Below, piece after piece: positions 46,626 to 56,097 of a DNA stretch of 64,000 bases (within the stretch, counting starts at the first letter, position 1; each line of letters opens with the position of its first letter). Under the pieces are notes generated by a model. The model worked only from the letters and a program-made list of their open reading frames with translations, did not search any database and was not told the origin of the DNA. The DNA is from Roseibium porphyridii (GTDB lineage: Bacteria > Pseudomonadota > Alphaproteobacteria > Rhizobiales > Stappiaceae): the NCBI RefSeq assembly GCF_026191725.2, contig NZ_CP120863.1, forward strand, positions 4,134,001 through 4,198,000, read 5' to 3'. The position numbers and the translations under genes are program-made.

Positions 46626-47614
46626 GCCTAAGAGAGCGCATTCATGCCGTTGCCGGTACAGAAACGTTGCCGCTTCTGATTTTTCTCGGACTGGTGTTCC
46701 TGGCATTCTCCTTGGCAACACCGTTGTTTCTCACCGGGGCAAACCTCAGATCCATGGCATTTCAGATGCCTGTGCTGGGGTTGCTGACACTGGCCATGCT
46801 GGTACCCATTCTATCCGGCGGGCTGAACCTTGCGATTATTTACCAGGCCAACATATCCGGACTGGCTTTGGCCTGGACGCTGATCCAGTTTGGCGGCCCT
46901 GATGCCGGTATCGGAGCCTTTATCCTTGGCGTCACTCTTGCAGTGCTTGTCGGTGCTTTGTCTGGCGCGGTCATGGGGGCTGTTGTTGCCTATGTCGGCG
47001 CCCACCCCATTCTTGTTTCGCTTGCCATGATGATTTTTCTGCGCGGACTGGGAGAATTTCTGACCAGAGGCGGTGACATTTCAGGGTTCCCGGAATTCGT
47101 GAACATCCTCGGTCACGGCAGTCTTGCCGGCATTCCGGTTCCGATGATCATTTTCATCCTTGCCGCGATCGTCTGGCACATCATGTTGAAGCGCACGCGG
47201 CACGGGTTCTCGGTCTATATGGTGGGCTCAAACATCAAGGCCTCCGAGTATTCCGGCATCCATACCCGAAAAACCCTGGTCACGATCTATGCCATCTCAG
47301 GCGTTATTTGCGCGATTGCCGGCATCGTGATGGCGGCGCGTTTCAACTCAGTTCGTGTCGGCCATGGCGAGGCTCTTTTGCTTGTCACGGTTCTGGCATG
47401 TTTTCTAGGTGGCATCGACCCCTTCGGTGGCTTCGGCCGCGTCCTACCCGTGGCCATTGCCTTGATAATCCTTCAAGCGCTGTCATCGGGTCTGAACCTG
47501 ATCGGGGCAAACCAACATCTTTCGACCGCAGTCTGGGGCTTGTTTCTGATCGCCGTGATGGCGCTCAGGTGGGTCGGGTTGCGATGGCGCAGCAGACAAC
47601 GAAAAGGAACATGA
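46622..47614 (+). CDS. Sugar ABC transporter permease, second subunit
   Basis: 330 residues starting at ATG 46622, which overlaps the previous stop by 4 bp; the frame is open far upstream inside the preceding gene but that part is not used. VPILSGGLNLAIIYQANISG and GFSVYMVGSNIKASEYSG are CUT2-permease features. Confidence 0.93.
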   Translation: MSLRERIHAVAGTETLPLLIFLGLVFLAFSLATPLFLTGANLRSMAFQMPVLGLLTLAMLVPILSGGLNLAIIYQANISGLALAWTLIQFGGPDAGIGAFILGVTLAVLVGALSGAVMGAVVAYVGAHPILVSLAMMIFLRGLGEFLTRGGDISGFPEFVNILGHGSLAGIPVPMIIFILAAIVWHIMLKRTRHGFSVYMVGSNIKASEYSGIHTRKTLVTIYAISGVICAIAGIVMAARFNSVRVGHGEALLLVTVLACFLGGIDPFGGFGRVLPVAIALIILQALSSGLNLIGANQHLSTAVWGLFLIAVMALRWVGLRWRSRQRKGT

Positions 47615-48465
47615 CCGTGGAAGGTTTCGGCGTACATACAAGCATGTGGACCATGCATTGGGACCGCGCGGGCGCAGAAAGAACGATACCGGCTGCCGCG
47701 GCCTACAAAATGGATTTCATCGAGATCGCGCTTCTGGACACAAGCGTCGTTGACGCGCAGCACACGCACGATCTGCTGACCAAGCACAACATGCGAGCTG
47801 TCTGCTCGTTGGGTCTGCCGCAGGAAAACTGGGCATCGGTGAACCCAGACGGTGCCATCGAGCATCTGATCGATGCAATGAACATGACCAAGGCCATGGG
47901 CGCGGAAGCGCTTTCCGGCGTGACCTATGGCGGGATTGGTGAACGCACCGGCGTGCCGCCTACCCAGACCGAATACGACAATATCGCCCGTGCCCTGGAG
48001 GCCGCAGCAAAGCACGCCAAGAACCTTGGCATCGACTTCGGGATCGAACCGGTAAACCGGTATGAAAACCACCTGATCAATACGGGCTGGCAGGCAAAAG
48101 ACATGATTGAGAAGGTGGGAGCTGACAACATCTTCATTCACCTAGACACCTATCACATGAACATTGAAGAAAAGGGGGTGGGCAACGGGATCCTCGATGC
48201 GCGAGAACATCTGCGTTATATCCACCTGTCGGAAAGTGACAGAGGAACGCCGGGCGAAGGAACCTGCGACTGGGATGAAATCTACGCCACTCTGGCGGCC
48301 ATCGGCTTCAAGGGCGGACTGGCGATGGAGAGCTTCATCAACATGCCGCCGCAAGTGGGATACGGCCTTGCCATCTGGAGGCCGGTCGCCAACTCTTTTG
48401 AAGAAGTGATGGACAAGGGCCTCCCCTTCCTGCGCAACAAGGCAAAGCAGTATCGTTTGATATGA
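47611..48465 (+). CDS. Sugar phosphate isomerase/epimerase family, D-tagatose/D-psicose 3-epimerase-like
   Basis: 284-residue TIM-barrel metalloenzyme. Metal ligands of the ketose 3-epimerase type are visible: Glu in IEPVNRYENH, Asp in HLDTYHMN, His in YIHLSESD and Glu in AMESF. Such enzymes interconvert ketoses at C3 (for example tagatose/sorbose or psicose/fructose). ATG 47611 overlaps the permease stop (ATGA) and AAGGA precedes it; the longer frame upstream lies inside the permease gene. Context in a sugar-import operon supports a catabolic epimerase. Confidence 0.87.
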   Translation: MTVEGFGVHTSMWTMHWDRAGAERTIPAAAAYKMDFIEIALLDTSVVDAQHTHDLLTKHNMRAVCSLGLPQENWASVNPDGAIEHLIDAMNMTKAMGAEALSGVTYGGIGERTGVPPTQTEYDNIARALEAAAKHAKNLGIDFGIEPVNRYENHLINTGWQAKDMIEKVGADNIFIHLDTYHMNIEEKGVGNGILDAREHLRYIHLSESDRGTPGEGTCDWDEIYATLAAIGFKGGLAMESFINMPPQVGYGLAIWRPVANSFEEVMDKGLPFLRNKAKQYRLI

Positions 48466-49100
48466 GCGTGGAAATCTCAGAAGCTGCCCTGGCAGACCAC
48501 CTGCTGGAAATGGCCTCAGGGCAACGCATCATCTGTGCGGTCGCAGGTGCACCCGGATCAGGCAAGTCGACACTGGCAGGCTCCCTTGTCGACCGTCTGA
48601 ATGCAGGCCTGCCCGGAACTGCCGAAGTGTTTCCGATGGACGGGTTTCACTATGACGATCTGTATCTTGTCCCAGCTGGCCTGCGCCCACGAAAAGGTTC
48701 CCCCGACACATTTGATGTCGGCGGACTTGCTTCCATGCTGGCCCGGCTGCGCGACAACAAAGAGCCGACCGTGGCGGTGCCGGTTTTCGACCGTGAGATC
48801 GAAATTGCACGTGCCGGTGCGCGCCTGATCGGCAAATCGGTTCGTATTCTTGTGGCAGAAGGAAATTACCTTCTTCTGGACAGAGATCCTTGGAAGAACC
48901 TGCTTCCATACTTTGACGTGACAGTGTCGTTGGATGTTCCTGAAAGCGTGCTTCGTAAAAGGCTCAGCGAACGCTGGGAGGCTTTTCAGCTCAGCGAGGC
49001 CGAGATCGCTGCCAAAGTCGAGGAGAACGATTTGCCAAACGGACGGCTCGTCCGGGAACACCAAACTTCAGCTGACTTTGTAATCCGTTACGGAGAATGA
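48462..49100 (+). CDS. Small P-loop kinase, FrcK/uridine-kinase-like
   Basis: 212 residues with Walker A GAPGSGKST near 28-36 and a MDGFHYDD segment typical of the panK/uridine-kinase group. A similar kinase (FrcK) is encoded in rhizobial fructose ABC operons. It could phosphorylate a ketose or a nucleoside-like substrate; the substrate is uncertain. Overlaps its neighbours by 4 bp on both sides. Confidence 0.82.
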   Translation: MSVEISEAALADHLLEMASGQRIICAVAGAPGSGKSTLAGSLVDRLNAGLPGTAEVFPMDGFHYDDLYLVPAGLRPRKGSPDTFDVGGLASMLARLRDNKEPTVAVPVFDREIEIARAGARLIGKSVRILVAEGNYLLLDRDPWKNLLPYFDVTVSLDVPESVLRKRLSERWEAFQLSEAEIAAKVEENDLPNGRLVREHQTSADFVIRYGE

Positions 49101-50521
49101 CCGGCAAGGGCAAAATCGCGGTCCTCGACGTTGGAAAAACCAACGTTGACCTGTGGGTGGCGGATCGAACTGGAAACCTGCTTGAAAACCGATCGACGCC
49201 GAACAGAGTCTCCGACGGCCCACCCTGGCGGCACCATGACCTGAAGACATTGAGCGATTGGTTGGGAGAAACTCTTGCCGACATCTGCCAGCACCATCCG
49301 ATTGAGTTCCTTATACCGGTAGGACACGGCGCGGGAGGTGTTCTGGTCGGCGAGGATTCTGCCGACGAAAACATGGGTGCGATGCTGCCCATGATCGACT
49401 ATGAGGATCACTGCCCGGAAGACATCAACTCCGAATACCTCGGCAAATGCGGCACATTCGAAGATCGCGGAAGTCAGGTGATGATGGCCTCGACCCACGC
49501 GGCGAGGCAATTGCTTCGAATGCAACGTGCCGATCCAAAAACCTTCGCAAAGGCAAACCACTATCTGAACATTGCCCAGTACTGGGGATGGTGGCTGACC
49601 GGTGTCGCAGTTTCTGAATATTCTGCCATGGGGGCCCAGTCGCATCTCTGGAATGTTTTGCGGCATCATTGGAGCCCCATTGTGGATATACAGGGTTGGC
49701 GTGGGCTTTTGCCAGACTTCCAGCCAGCCTGGTCCAAACTCGGCACCGTTCGTCACACGCTGATGAGACGCTACGGCTTGCCTGCCAACATTACCGTTCT
49801 GACCGGCGCCCACGATTCCAGCTCAAACTTCTACCGATATGTAGCCGCTGGACTTGAAGACTTCACACTGGTTTCAACCGGCACCTGGGTCGTTGCAATG
49901 TCAAGGGAAACCAACCTGGCGACATTCGATCACGATCGAGGCACGACGATAAACGCCGACATGAACGGTTTGCCTGTTGGCGGCGCCCTGGTGATGGCAG
50001 GACGTGAATTCTCGGCAATTGCCGGCCCCAGCTGGCACGGCGACAAAGCCGAGCTTGGTCCGCTCATTCGCATCGTGGAACAAGGCACCATGGCCCTTCC
50101 CGGCTTCGGCAACAATGACGGCCAGTTTCCTGGTAGCGCCGGGCATGGCCAGATTGTCGGGCCAATGCCGGAAACCACTGCAGAGCGAACGGCTCTTGCA
50201 GTGCTGCAGGCCGCCCTTTTGACGGTGACTTGCGCGGATACACTTGGGGGTGGTCGTCGCTTGATCCTCGACGGTACTTTTTTGAAGGAGCCTTTGTATG
50301 CGCCGCTGGTCGCAGCTCTGCGCCCAGATATCAAAACTGAACTCTCAGAAGAAAAAAATGGCGTCGTGATTGGCGCCCTTTGCCTGGCAGCCCGGGTATT
50401 GGGCGAACAGCCTTTCGAACTTCGTCTGCAACCGGTGGAACCTGCAGCTATTCCAGGTCTTGCGGCTTATGCCAGTGATTGGCGTAGGGCCGCCGAAGCA
50501 AACGCCGGCGAGGCGCTATAA
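49097..50521 (+). CDS. FGGY family carbohydrate kinase
   Basis: 474 residues with the two-lobed actin/hexokinase fold. N-terminal phosphate loop IAVLDVGKTNVDLWV; later GAHDSSSNFYRYVAAG and VSTGTWVVAMS. The family includes rhamnulose, fuculose and xylulose kinases; this member looks nearest to the rhamnulokinase/fuculokinase side but I cannot assign the sugar. Last gene of the operon; the stop is convergent on the SEL1-type gene 85 bp away. Confidence 0.88.
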   Translation: MTGKGKIAVLDVGKTNVDLWVADRTGNLLENRSTPNRVSDGPPWRHHDLKTLSDWLGETLADICQHHPIEFLIPVGHGAGGVLVGEDSADENMGAMLPMIDYEDHCPEDINSEYLGKCGTFEDRGSQVMMASTHAARQLLRMQRADPKTFAKANHYLNIAQYWGWWLTGVAVSEYSAMGAQSHLWNVLRHHWSPIVDIQGWRGLLPDFQPAWSKLGTVRHTLMRRYGLPANITVLTGAHDSSSNFYRYVAAGLEDFTLVSTGTWVVAMSRETNLATFDHDRGTTINADMNGLPVGGALVMAGREFSAIAGPSWHGDKAELGPLIRIVEQGTMALPGFGNNDGQFPGSAGHGQIVGPMPETTAERTALAVLQAALLTVTCADTLGGGRRLILDGTFLKEPLYAPLVAALRPDIKTELSEEKNGVVIGALCLAARVLGEQPFELRLQPVEPAAIPGLAAYASDWRRAAEANAGEAL

Positions 50522-50605
50522 CCAGTTTGTCGTTCTCAGCCATCGCGACATCGCGACAGAGCCGACGAGCCGAGCGATGCGCTACTGACGCTTTGAAGCG
50601 CAACT

Positions 50606-51160
50606 TTAGAAGAGTGGTGCGTATTTCCAGTTGTCTGCATCAGGAGTGACTTCGTCGAGGTCGTAACCTGCTCTTTGCAGACGCTTGGCGATTTCCAGGC
50701 CGTCCTGTGCTGCCTGGTCGACATACCGCCGGCCGAGCATTTCGTCCTTGGCAACTCCATGTCCGCGCATCAGATCCAGGCCATAATTGTATCTGCCAAC
50801 CGGATCGCCAGCTTCGGCGGCGCGACGGTCCCACTCGGCGGCGGCATCGGGGTTGTAGTCTCCGCCCATGCCATTGTCTTCGAGTTGACTCATCCAGGTC
50901 ATGGCCTTGGTGTAACCTGCCTCTGCGCATCTCCGGGTCAGTTTGCGAGCCAGTTCGTGGTTGTCATTCTTGGTGGCATTGATCCCAAGTGAACACGTAA
51001 CGGAATCGATCACACCCATCTCGATCTTCCGCTTCAGCATTTGAACGCCGGTATCTTGAGGATTGAGAACGCCAAGATCATCCTCAACTGTGAAACGTGT
51101 TTCCGCATGAGCAGCACCAGCTGCAACGAGGACACAAAGCATCAACGCCAGTTTGCGCAT
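50606..51160 (-). CDS. SEL1-repeat-like periplasmic protein, paralogue 1
   Basis: 184 residues: signal peptide ending GAAHA near residue 19, then helical SEL1/TPR-like repeats (AMTWMSQLEDNG...AAEWDRRAAEAGDPVGRYNYGLDLMRGHGV). It shares long identical stretches with the gene at 59496-60044, including AAEWDRRAAEAGDP, a Cys pair around the first repeat and the C-terminal VTPDAD-x-WK. Both lie at the PQQ alcohol dehydrogenase locus, so a periplasmic scaffold or assembly role there is inferred. ATG 51160 was chosen for its signal peptide. Confidence 0.8.
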   Translation of the reverse strand: MRKLALMLCVLVAAGAAHAETRFTVEDDLGVLNPQDTGVQMLKRKIEMGVIDSVTCSLGINATKNDNHELARKLTRRCAEAGYTKAMTWMSQLEDNGMGGDYNPDAAAEWDRRAAEAGDPVGRYNYGLDLMRGHGVAKDEMLGRRYVDQAAQDGLEIAKRLQRAGYDLDEVTPDADNWKYAPLF

Positions 51161-51263
51161 TTCAAACTCCTCCACACTGAGAACATACTACCCGATTTCA
51201 TTCCGGCCGTCTGTTACCGGTACAATCTGCCAGCCACCCAAGCGCTCTCAATCAAATTGGCCC

Positions 51264-51920
51264 TTAACTCAAAACGGCCAACGCAATAACGAGCACGACG
51301 ACTGCTGCCGATCCCCATAAAATCGGATTGCCGAAAAGTGATTTCTCCTCTGCCCTATCTGAATTGACGGAGCCTGCAGAAGACGCAGTTTCAGAAGCAC
51401 TGACACCAGAAGCGGGAGCAGCCGTTTGATCTTTCTCTTTTGAAGGAGCCGTTGCCGGTGAAGCACTCTCAGTCTTCGCTTGGCCGACAACCATTTCAGA
51501 GAATTTTGTAAAAAACTCGTCGGCCATTTTCCGGGCTGTGGATTCCACCAACCTGCTGCCCAATTGCGCAAGTTTGCCCCCGACATGAGCCTTGGCGACA
51601 TATTCAAGCAAGGTGCCACCTTCCACTTCCGACAGCTTTACATCCGCGCCCCCTTTCGCAAATCCAGCGACGCCACCGATACCTTCTCCATTGATGGAAT
51701 AACTTTCGGGCGGATTGATATTTTCGAGTGTCACGGCACCTTTGAATTTCGCCTTTACCGGCCCGATCTTCGTCGTGACCTCAGCGCTCATCTGTGTGTC
51801 GGAAGTCTTGTCGAGGCTTTGGCAGCCCGGAATGCAGGCCCTTAGAACATCTGGGTCGTTGAGGGCTCGCCATACGTCTTCACGCCCCGCCATGATTGTC
51901 TGGTTGCCAGAAATATCCAA
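51264..51920 (-). CDS. CoxG-like SRPBCC protein with C-terminal membrane anchor
   Basis: 218 residues. The first ~145 form a CoxG/SRPBCC fold (MDISGNQTIMAGREDVWRALNDPDVL, CIPGCQSL, GPVKAKFKGAVTLEN, GGKLAQLGSRLVESTARKMADEFF). Then comes a Ser/Ala-rich linker and a single membrane helix (ILWGSAAVVVLVIALAVL). CoxG proteins help anchor and mature CO-dehydrogenase-type enzymes at the membrane, but no coxSML genes are nearby. A role in anchoring or assembling the alcohol-oxidation complex is only inferred. Confidence 0.85.
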   Translation of the reverse strand: MDISGNQTIMAGREDVWRALNDPDVLRACIPGCQSLDKTSDTQMSAEVTTKIGPVKAKFKGAVTLENINPPESYSINGEGIGGVAGFAKGGADVKLSEVEGGTLLEYVAKAHVGGKLAQLGSRLVESTARKMADEFFTKFSEMVVGQAKTESASPATAPSKEKDQTAAPASGVSASETASSAGSVNSDRAEEKSLFGNPILWGSAAVVVLVIALAVLS

Positions 51921-52163
51921 AGAATCTCTCCACGAATTATATTTCGTACATTCATTCGCGCAAAAGATATCAGTTAATAAAAATAGTAAATTGTACTAAG
52001 GATCGAATGACTTAGACTTTATGGCACATCATAAATCCATGTAAAATAAACTGTATTCGAACAATGCCATCTCCTACCGAGCCTGACATCTCAAGCTCGA
52101 CATCGCGCGCACATGCATAAATCGTCGGGTTTCAGCTAGCCAGGTCGAAGCTTCTGAGCCAGT
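51921..52163. other. A/T-rich upstream region of the CoxG-like gene
   Basis: No gene seen. The first ~150 bp are clearly A/T-richer than the surroundings and contain ACGAA-6-TTCGT at 51932-51947 close to the start codon. It probably holds the promoter of the coxG-like gene. Confidence 0.35.
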
Positions 52164-52892
52164 TCAGCTATGATGACGCGCCGGCCTGAAACCCGGGCCT
52201 GCCGTTGTCGTTGAGACAAACGGATCTGCCGTACCCAAAGCCTCCAGTTTCTTGACCTCTATCACGGCCTGCGTCCGGCTTGAGACGCATAACTTGCGCA
52301 GGACTTCAGAGACATGCGCCTTGACGGTTGTTTCGCCAACTTGAAGTTCGTATGCGATCTGCTTGTTCAGCAAACCACTGCAAATCATCTGAAGAACGCG
52401 GATCTGTTGCGGTGTCAAACTGGACAGGCGCTCGATCATTTTCCGGGTCTGGTCGTCAAGCGGTTCATCATCGGTGTCGTTATAGTTTTCAGGCAGGTAA
52501 GTGGCACCATTCATGACCTGCTGTATGGCTAGCGCCAATGTTTTTTTCTTTGAAGACTTTGGAATGAAACCGGCCGCCCCATAGGCCATCACCTGGGCAA
52601 TGATCGGAGGATCTTCTGCGCCGGAGACCACAACAACCGGAAGCCTCGGATAATGGGTCCTGAGATGCAAAAGTCCATCCATGCCTTTCACGCCGGGAAT
52701 GGACAGATCAAGCAGTGCAAGATCGAAGCCGGAATCGTCGTCGAGCAACTCACACGCATCGTCCAGCGAGGCCGCATCAAGCGTATCAGAGTTGGGATAA
52801 GCCAGCTCCACGGCACTATGCAAAGCTTCACGAAACAAGGGATGATCATCGATGATCAGGAACTTGTTGGCATTTTCGGCCTCGATTGACAT
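52164..52892 (-). CDS. NarL/LuxR family response regulator (alcohol-oxidation locus)
   Basis: 242 residues: receiver domain with Asp15/Asp16, phospho-acceptor Asp62 (LLDLS), Ser90 and Lys112, followed by a LuxR HTH (LTPQQIRVLQMICSGLLNKQIAYELQVGETTVKAHVSEVLRKL). It resembles the AgmR/ErbR/ExaE-type regulators of PQQ alcohol dehydrogenases in pseudomonads. It follows the dehydrogenase gene on the same strand after a hairpin. No sensor kinase is in the window. Confidence 0.88.
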   Translation of the reverse strand: MSIEAENANKFLIIDDHPLFREALHSAVELAYPNSDTLDAASLDDACELLDDDSGFDLALLDLSIPGVKGMDGLLHLRTHYPRLPVVVVSGAEDPPIIAQVMAYGAAGFIPKSSKKKTLALAIQQVMNGATYLPENYNDTDDEPLDDQTRKMIERLSSLTPQQIRVLQMICSGLLNKQIAYELQVGETTVKAHVSEVLRKLCVSSRTQAVIEVKKLEALGTADPFVSTTTAGPGFRPARHHS

Positions 52893-52966
52893 GATCCGCT
52901 GACTCCCGGTTTCGGACGATGGGTTCCGACAGGGTTCTTCGATTGCTACTTGCGCTTAAGAACGGG

Positions 52967-52997
52967 ACGCTTCCGGCGCGAATTCCGCCGGAAGCGT
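52967..52997 (-). terminator. Hairpin after the PQQ alcohol dehydrogenase gene
   Basis: ACGCTTCCGGCG, loop CGAATTC, CGCCGGAAGCGT: a perfect 12-bp stem 14 bp beyond the dehydrogenase stop on the minus strand, followed there by CCCGTTCTT. It separates the highly expressed dehydrogenase from the response regulator. Confidence 0.7.
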
Positions 52998-53011
52998 ATG
53001 AGCGTCTGGCC

Positions 53012-54775
53012 TTAGTTGGAGGACGCCAGCTGCTTGGGAAGCTTGAACACCCAGATCGATCCACCCTGGTTCAGGTAGTTCACTTTCTTGGCGACTTCAC
53101 CGCCCCAAAGCGGGACCGCACCACCCCAACCGGATGCAATGGCAATATACTGCTCACCATCCATGTCCCAGGTAATCGGCTGCCCAACGATGCCCGAACC
53201 GGTCTGGAAGGACCAGAGTTCTTCGCCCGTATCAGCATCAAACGCCTTGAACTGGCCTTCCGGCATGCCGGTAAACACAAGGCCGCCGGCTGTAGTCATA
53301 ACACCACCCCACAAGGGAGCGTTGTTCTTGTATTCCCACTTGATCTCACCGGTGTTCGGGTCAATCGCCTTCAGAGAACCGATATGATCTTCGAAGATAG
53401 GCTTGATGGTAAAGCCGGAACCAAGATAGGCAGCGCCTTTCTTGTAGGTGATCGGCTCATTCCAGATGTCCATGCCCCACTCGTTGGATGGAACGTAGAA
53501 AAGGCCGTTGTCCGGATTGTGTGCCATCGGCATCCAGTTTTTGCCACCCAGGAACGAAGGCACGGCAAAGACCACTTCACCCTTCTTACCGTCTGCTGCC
53601 TTGCTTGGATCACCAGGACGGTTGTTTTCAACAAACTTGGGACGACCGTCTTCACCGATGCCGTCTGCCCAGGTGATCTGTTTGACGAACGGCCAGGCGT
53701 TGACGAACGCACCGTCATCCCGATTGAGGATGTAGAAATATCCATTCCTGTCTGCAGTCGCATAACGCTTGTTACCGCTGGCATCGACAAATGGAATGAC
53801 CTCGTTCACGCCATCAAAGTCCCAACCTTCGCGGGGCGTTGTCTGATAGTGCCACTTGATCTCGCCGTTTTCCGGATTGATGCCGATCCGCGAGGCTGCG
53901 TAGAGATTATCGCCTTCAGTCCCCGTCGGATTGCCCGCAGACCGCAGCCAACTGTTCCAGGGTGCTGGGTTGCCAGCGCCGAACACCAGCGTGTTTGTGT
54001 CCTGATCATACGTGCCACCAAGCCACGTGGCACCACCGCCGGTCTTCCAAAGGTCGCCTGGCCAGGTCGCGTTCAGCGTTCCGGTCATGGTGCTCTCTTC
54101 GCCCTTGAAGGTTCCCATATGTCCTTCGATCACAGGCCGGGTCCAGACAAGCTCTCCGGTTTCCGCATCGCGGGCCTGAACTTCGCCAACGATACCAAAC
54201 TCGCCGCCTGAGTTTCCAGTGACGACAAGACCATTCACGATAACCGGTGCGGCCGTATAGGAGTAACCTGCCTTATAGTCCGCGATTTTCTTGCGCCAGA
54301 CGACGTCACCGGTCTTCAGATCAAGGGCGACAATCCTGGCATCCAGTGTTCCGAAATAGATTTTATCGCCATAGATTGCGGCGCCACGGTTGACCACGTC
54401 GCAGCATGGCAGAATACCTTCCGGCAGACGGGCATCATATTGCCAGATCTCCTCGCCGGTCTTCACGTTGATCGCATAGAGGCGAGAATAGGAGCCGGTG
54501 ATATACATCACCCCGTCATAAATCAGAGGTTGTGTTTCCTGACCGCGTTGTTTTTCGCCTCCCAGCGAAAAGGCCCAAGCCGGTACAACGTTTTTGACGT
54601 TGTCCTTGTTGATGATTTTAAGTGGCGAAAACCGCTGCTGATCGCGGCCCATACCATTGGTCAAAACGCTGTCGGTCGTCACGGCGTCTTTGGCCAGATC
54701 TTCTTCCGTTACGTCTGCGTGCGCACCTGTGATCGCGAGCGCGCTGACCGCAGCCAATGCGAAAAACTTCTTCAT
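53012..54775 (-). CDS. PQQ-dependent alcohol dehydrogenase, lanthanide-type (PedH/ExaA clade)
   Basis: Periplasmic quinoprotein that oxidises primary alcohols. 587 residues with a signal peptide (cut after GAHA, residue 20) and eight-bladed propeller W-motifs. The vicinal Cys124-Cys125 ([10 protein letters not shown]), metal ligands Glu192 and Asn269 and catalytic Asp319 are present. Asp321 in WDFDG, two residues after the catalytic Asp, marks lanthanide-dependent enzymes; calcium enzymes have Ser or Ala there (ExaA WDFSG). Overall sequence is nearest to the ethanol dehydrogenase ExaA/PedH group, not XoxF. ATG 54775 has GGAGGA upstream; the open frame continuing to 55099 is not used. The partner cytochrome c is not in the window. 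Confidence 0.92.
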   Translation of the reverse strand: MKKFFALAAVSALAITGAHADVTEEDLAKDAVTTDSVLTNGMGRDQQRFSPLKIINKDNVKNVVPAWAFSLGGEKQRGQETQPLIYDGVMYITGSYSRLYAINVKTGEEIWQYDARLPEGILPCCDVVNRGAAIYGDKIYFGTLDARIVALDLKTGDVVWRKKIADYKAGYSYTAAPVIVNGLVVTGNSGGEFGIVGEVQARDAETGELVWTRPVIEGHMGTFKGEESTMTGTLNATWPGDLWKTGGGATWLGGTYDQDTNTLVFGAGNPAPWNSWLRSAGNPTGTEGDNLYAASRIGINPENGEIKWHYQTTPREGWDFDGVNEVIPFVDASGNKRYATADRNGYFYILNRDDGAFVNAWPFVKQITWADGIGEDGRPKFVENNRPGDPSKAADGKKGEVVFAVPSFLGGKNWMPMAHNPDNGLFYVPSNEWGMDIWNEPITYKKGAAYLGSGFTIKPIFEDHIGSLKAIDPNTGEIKWEYKNNAPLWGGVMTTAGGLVFTGMPEGQFKAFDADTGEELWSFQTGSGIVGQPITWDMDGEQYIAIASGWGGAVPLWGGEVAKKVNYLNQGGSIWVFKLPKQLASSN

Positions 54776-55119
54776 CCTGTCTCCTCCCAGGTTCAGTTCG
54801 GACAGAGCGACCAATCCAACGTATGGATGAACACCTGAAGTCGCCGCCTCCCTGAATTTAAGTCTAGTGGAAACAATCCTCGACGAGAATTGCACCATAG
54901 TGCACCTCAAAAATGGCGTGTTTCTGCAATTTGTGAAAAGTGCGGCGCAACAAAATCGAAGTTTGACCGCGTCGAACTTACGCGACGTTTTTTCAAAGGC
55001 TCTGAGACAACCCATTGCGCCCGGGAAGCACAGTTGAGGAAGCCCTGCCCGACCGAAAGTCCAATTCATTGCCGGTCCATGACTGCTAAGCTGGATCAAA
55101 ACGATTTCGGGAGGAAATC
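54776..55119. promoter_or_regulatory. Divergent promoter region, dehydrogenase and NitT/TauT-type ABC operon
   Basis: 344 bp without a gene. It holds TGCAC-CATA-GTGCA at 54891-54904 and A/T-rich stretches around 54850-54880 and 54930-54960. Both operons of the alcohol locus probably start here, under the response regulator at 52.2-52.9 kb or a similar factor. I could not fix a -35/-10 pair. Confidence 0.4.
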
Positions 55120-56097
55120 ATGCATCGGCTTATCAAATTGCTTGCTGTCGGTTTCTGCAGCCTTGCACTTGCACCAGCAGCAAGCGCGCAGGAGACACCC
55201 GTTCTCAAAGCAGCTGTCCTGAAAGTTGGGACGGTTAACTGGGAACTTGAAACCATCAAACAAAACAGCTTGGACACCCAAAACGGATTTCAACTGGAAG
55301 TTATGGGAATGGCCGGCAATCCGGCAACACGAATTGCGTTTCAGGGCGGTGAAGCTGATATCGTTGTCGCCGACTGGCTTTGGGTTGCCCGCCAGCGGGC
55401 TGACGGACACGACTACGTTTTCGTGCCCTATTCCAAATCCGTTGGTGGCCTTATGGTCCCGAAAGACAGTCAGGCCAAATCCTTGAATGATTTGGTCGGT
55501 CAAAAAATCGGAATTGCCGGTGGGCCGGTCGACAAGAGCTGGCTTATTCTGAGAGCCTATGCGGAGCAGGAGTACGGTCTTGATCTTGCAGCAGAAACAG
55601 AACAGGTGTTCGGTGCTCCACCACTGATCTTCAAGAGTGCACTGTCTGGTGAAACAGCCGGTGCCATCAATTTCTGGCATTTCGCAGCCAAGATGAAAGC
55701 CAAAGGCATGCGAGAATTGATCTCCGTATCCGAGGCAGCCAAGGCGCTTGGACTCAATCCCGATACTCCGCTCCTTGGATATGTCTTTCACGGCAAAATG
55801 CTCAAGGAACAACCGGATCTCGTGCGCGGCTTCATGGCAGCATCCCGAGGAGCAAAGGATGTTTTGGCAAACGACCCAACTGCTTTTGACAAGATAAGGC
55901 CCATGATGCGCGCCAAAAGCGATGCGGATTTTGAGGCGTTGAAAGCCGGATTCATCGCCGGAATTCCCGCCCCAGGTCCGGTGAATGAAGAGCAGGCCGA
56001 GCAGATGCTCGAAGTCATGGGACGACTGGGCGGAGAAAAACTCGTCGGGTCGGCAACCAGTTTGCCGGAGGGTGTGTTTGTCGTCCCGGAAGGTTGA
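55120..56097 (+). CDS. NitT/TauT-type ABC transporter substrate-binding protein
   Basis: 325-residue periplasmic receptor; signal peptide ending PAASA near residue 23, then an SsuA/TauA-like fold (AAVLKVGTVNWELETIK, IAFQGGEADIVVADWLWVARQR, GLMVPKD). The family imports sulfonates, nitrate, pyrimidines and other compounds. GGGAGGAA precedes the ATG. It heads an operon divergent from the PQQ dehydrogenase, so its ligand may be linked to alcohol oxidation (substrate, PQQ precursor or metal complex); this is inference. Confidence 0.88.
   Translation: MHRLIKLLAVGFCSLALAPAASAQETPVLKAAVLKVGTVNWELETIKQNSLDTQNGFQLEVMGMAGNPATRIAFQGGEADIVVADWLWVARQRADGHDYVFVPYSKSVGGLMVPKDSQAKSLNDLVGQKIGIAGGPVDKSWLILRAYAEQEYGLDLAAETEQVFGAPPLIFKSALSGETAGAINFWHFAAKMKAKGMRELISVSEAAKALGLNPDTPLLGYVFHGKMLKEQPDLVRGFMAASRGAKDVLANDPTAFDKIRPMMRAKSDADFEALKAGFIAGIPAPGPVNEEQAEQMLEVMGRLGGEKLVGSATSLPEGVFVVPEG

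Noticed and set aside
52919..54211. Long + strand open frame (430 codons) opposite the PQQ dehydrogenase
   Set aside because: It is antisense to a fully conserved enzyme, has low-complexity composition typical of reversed GC-rich codons, and has no ribosome-binding site or domain.
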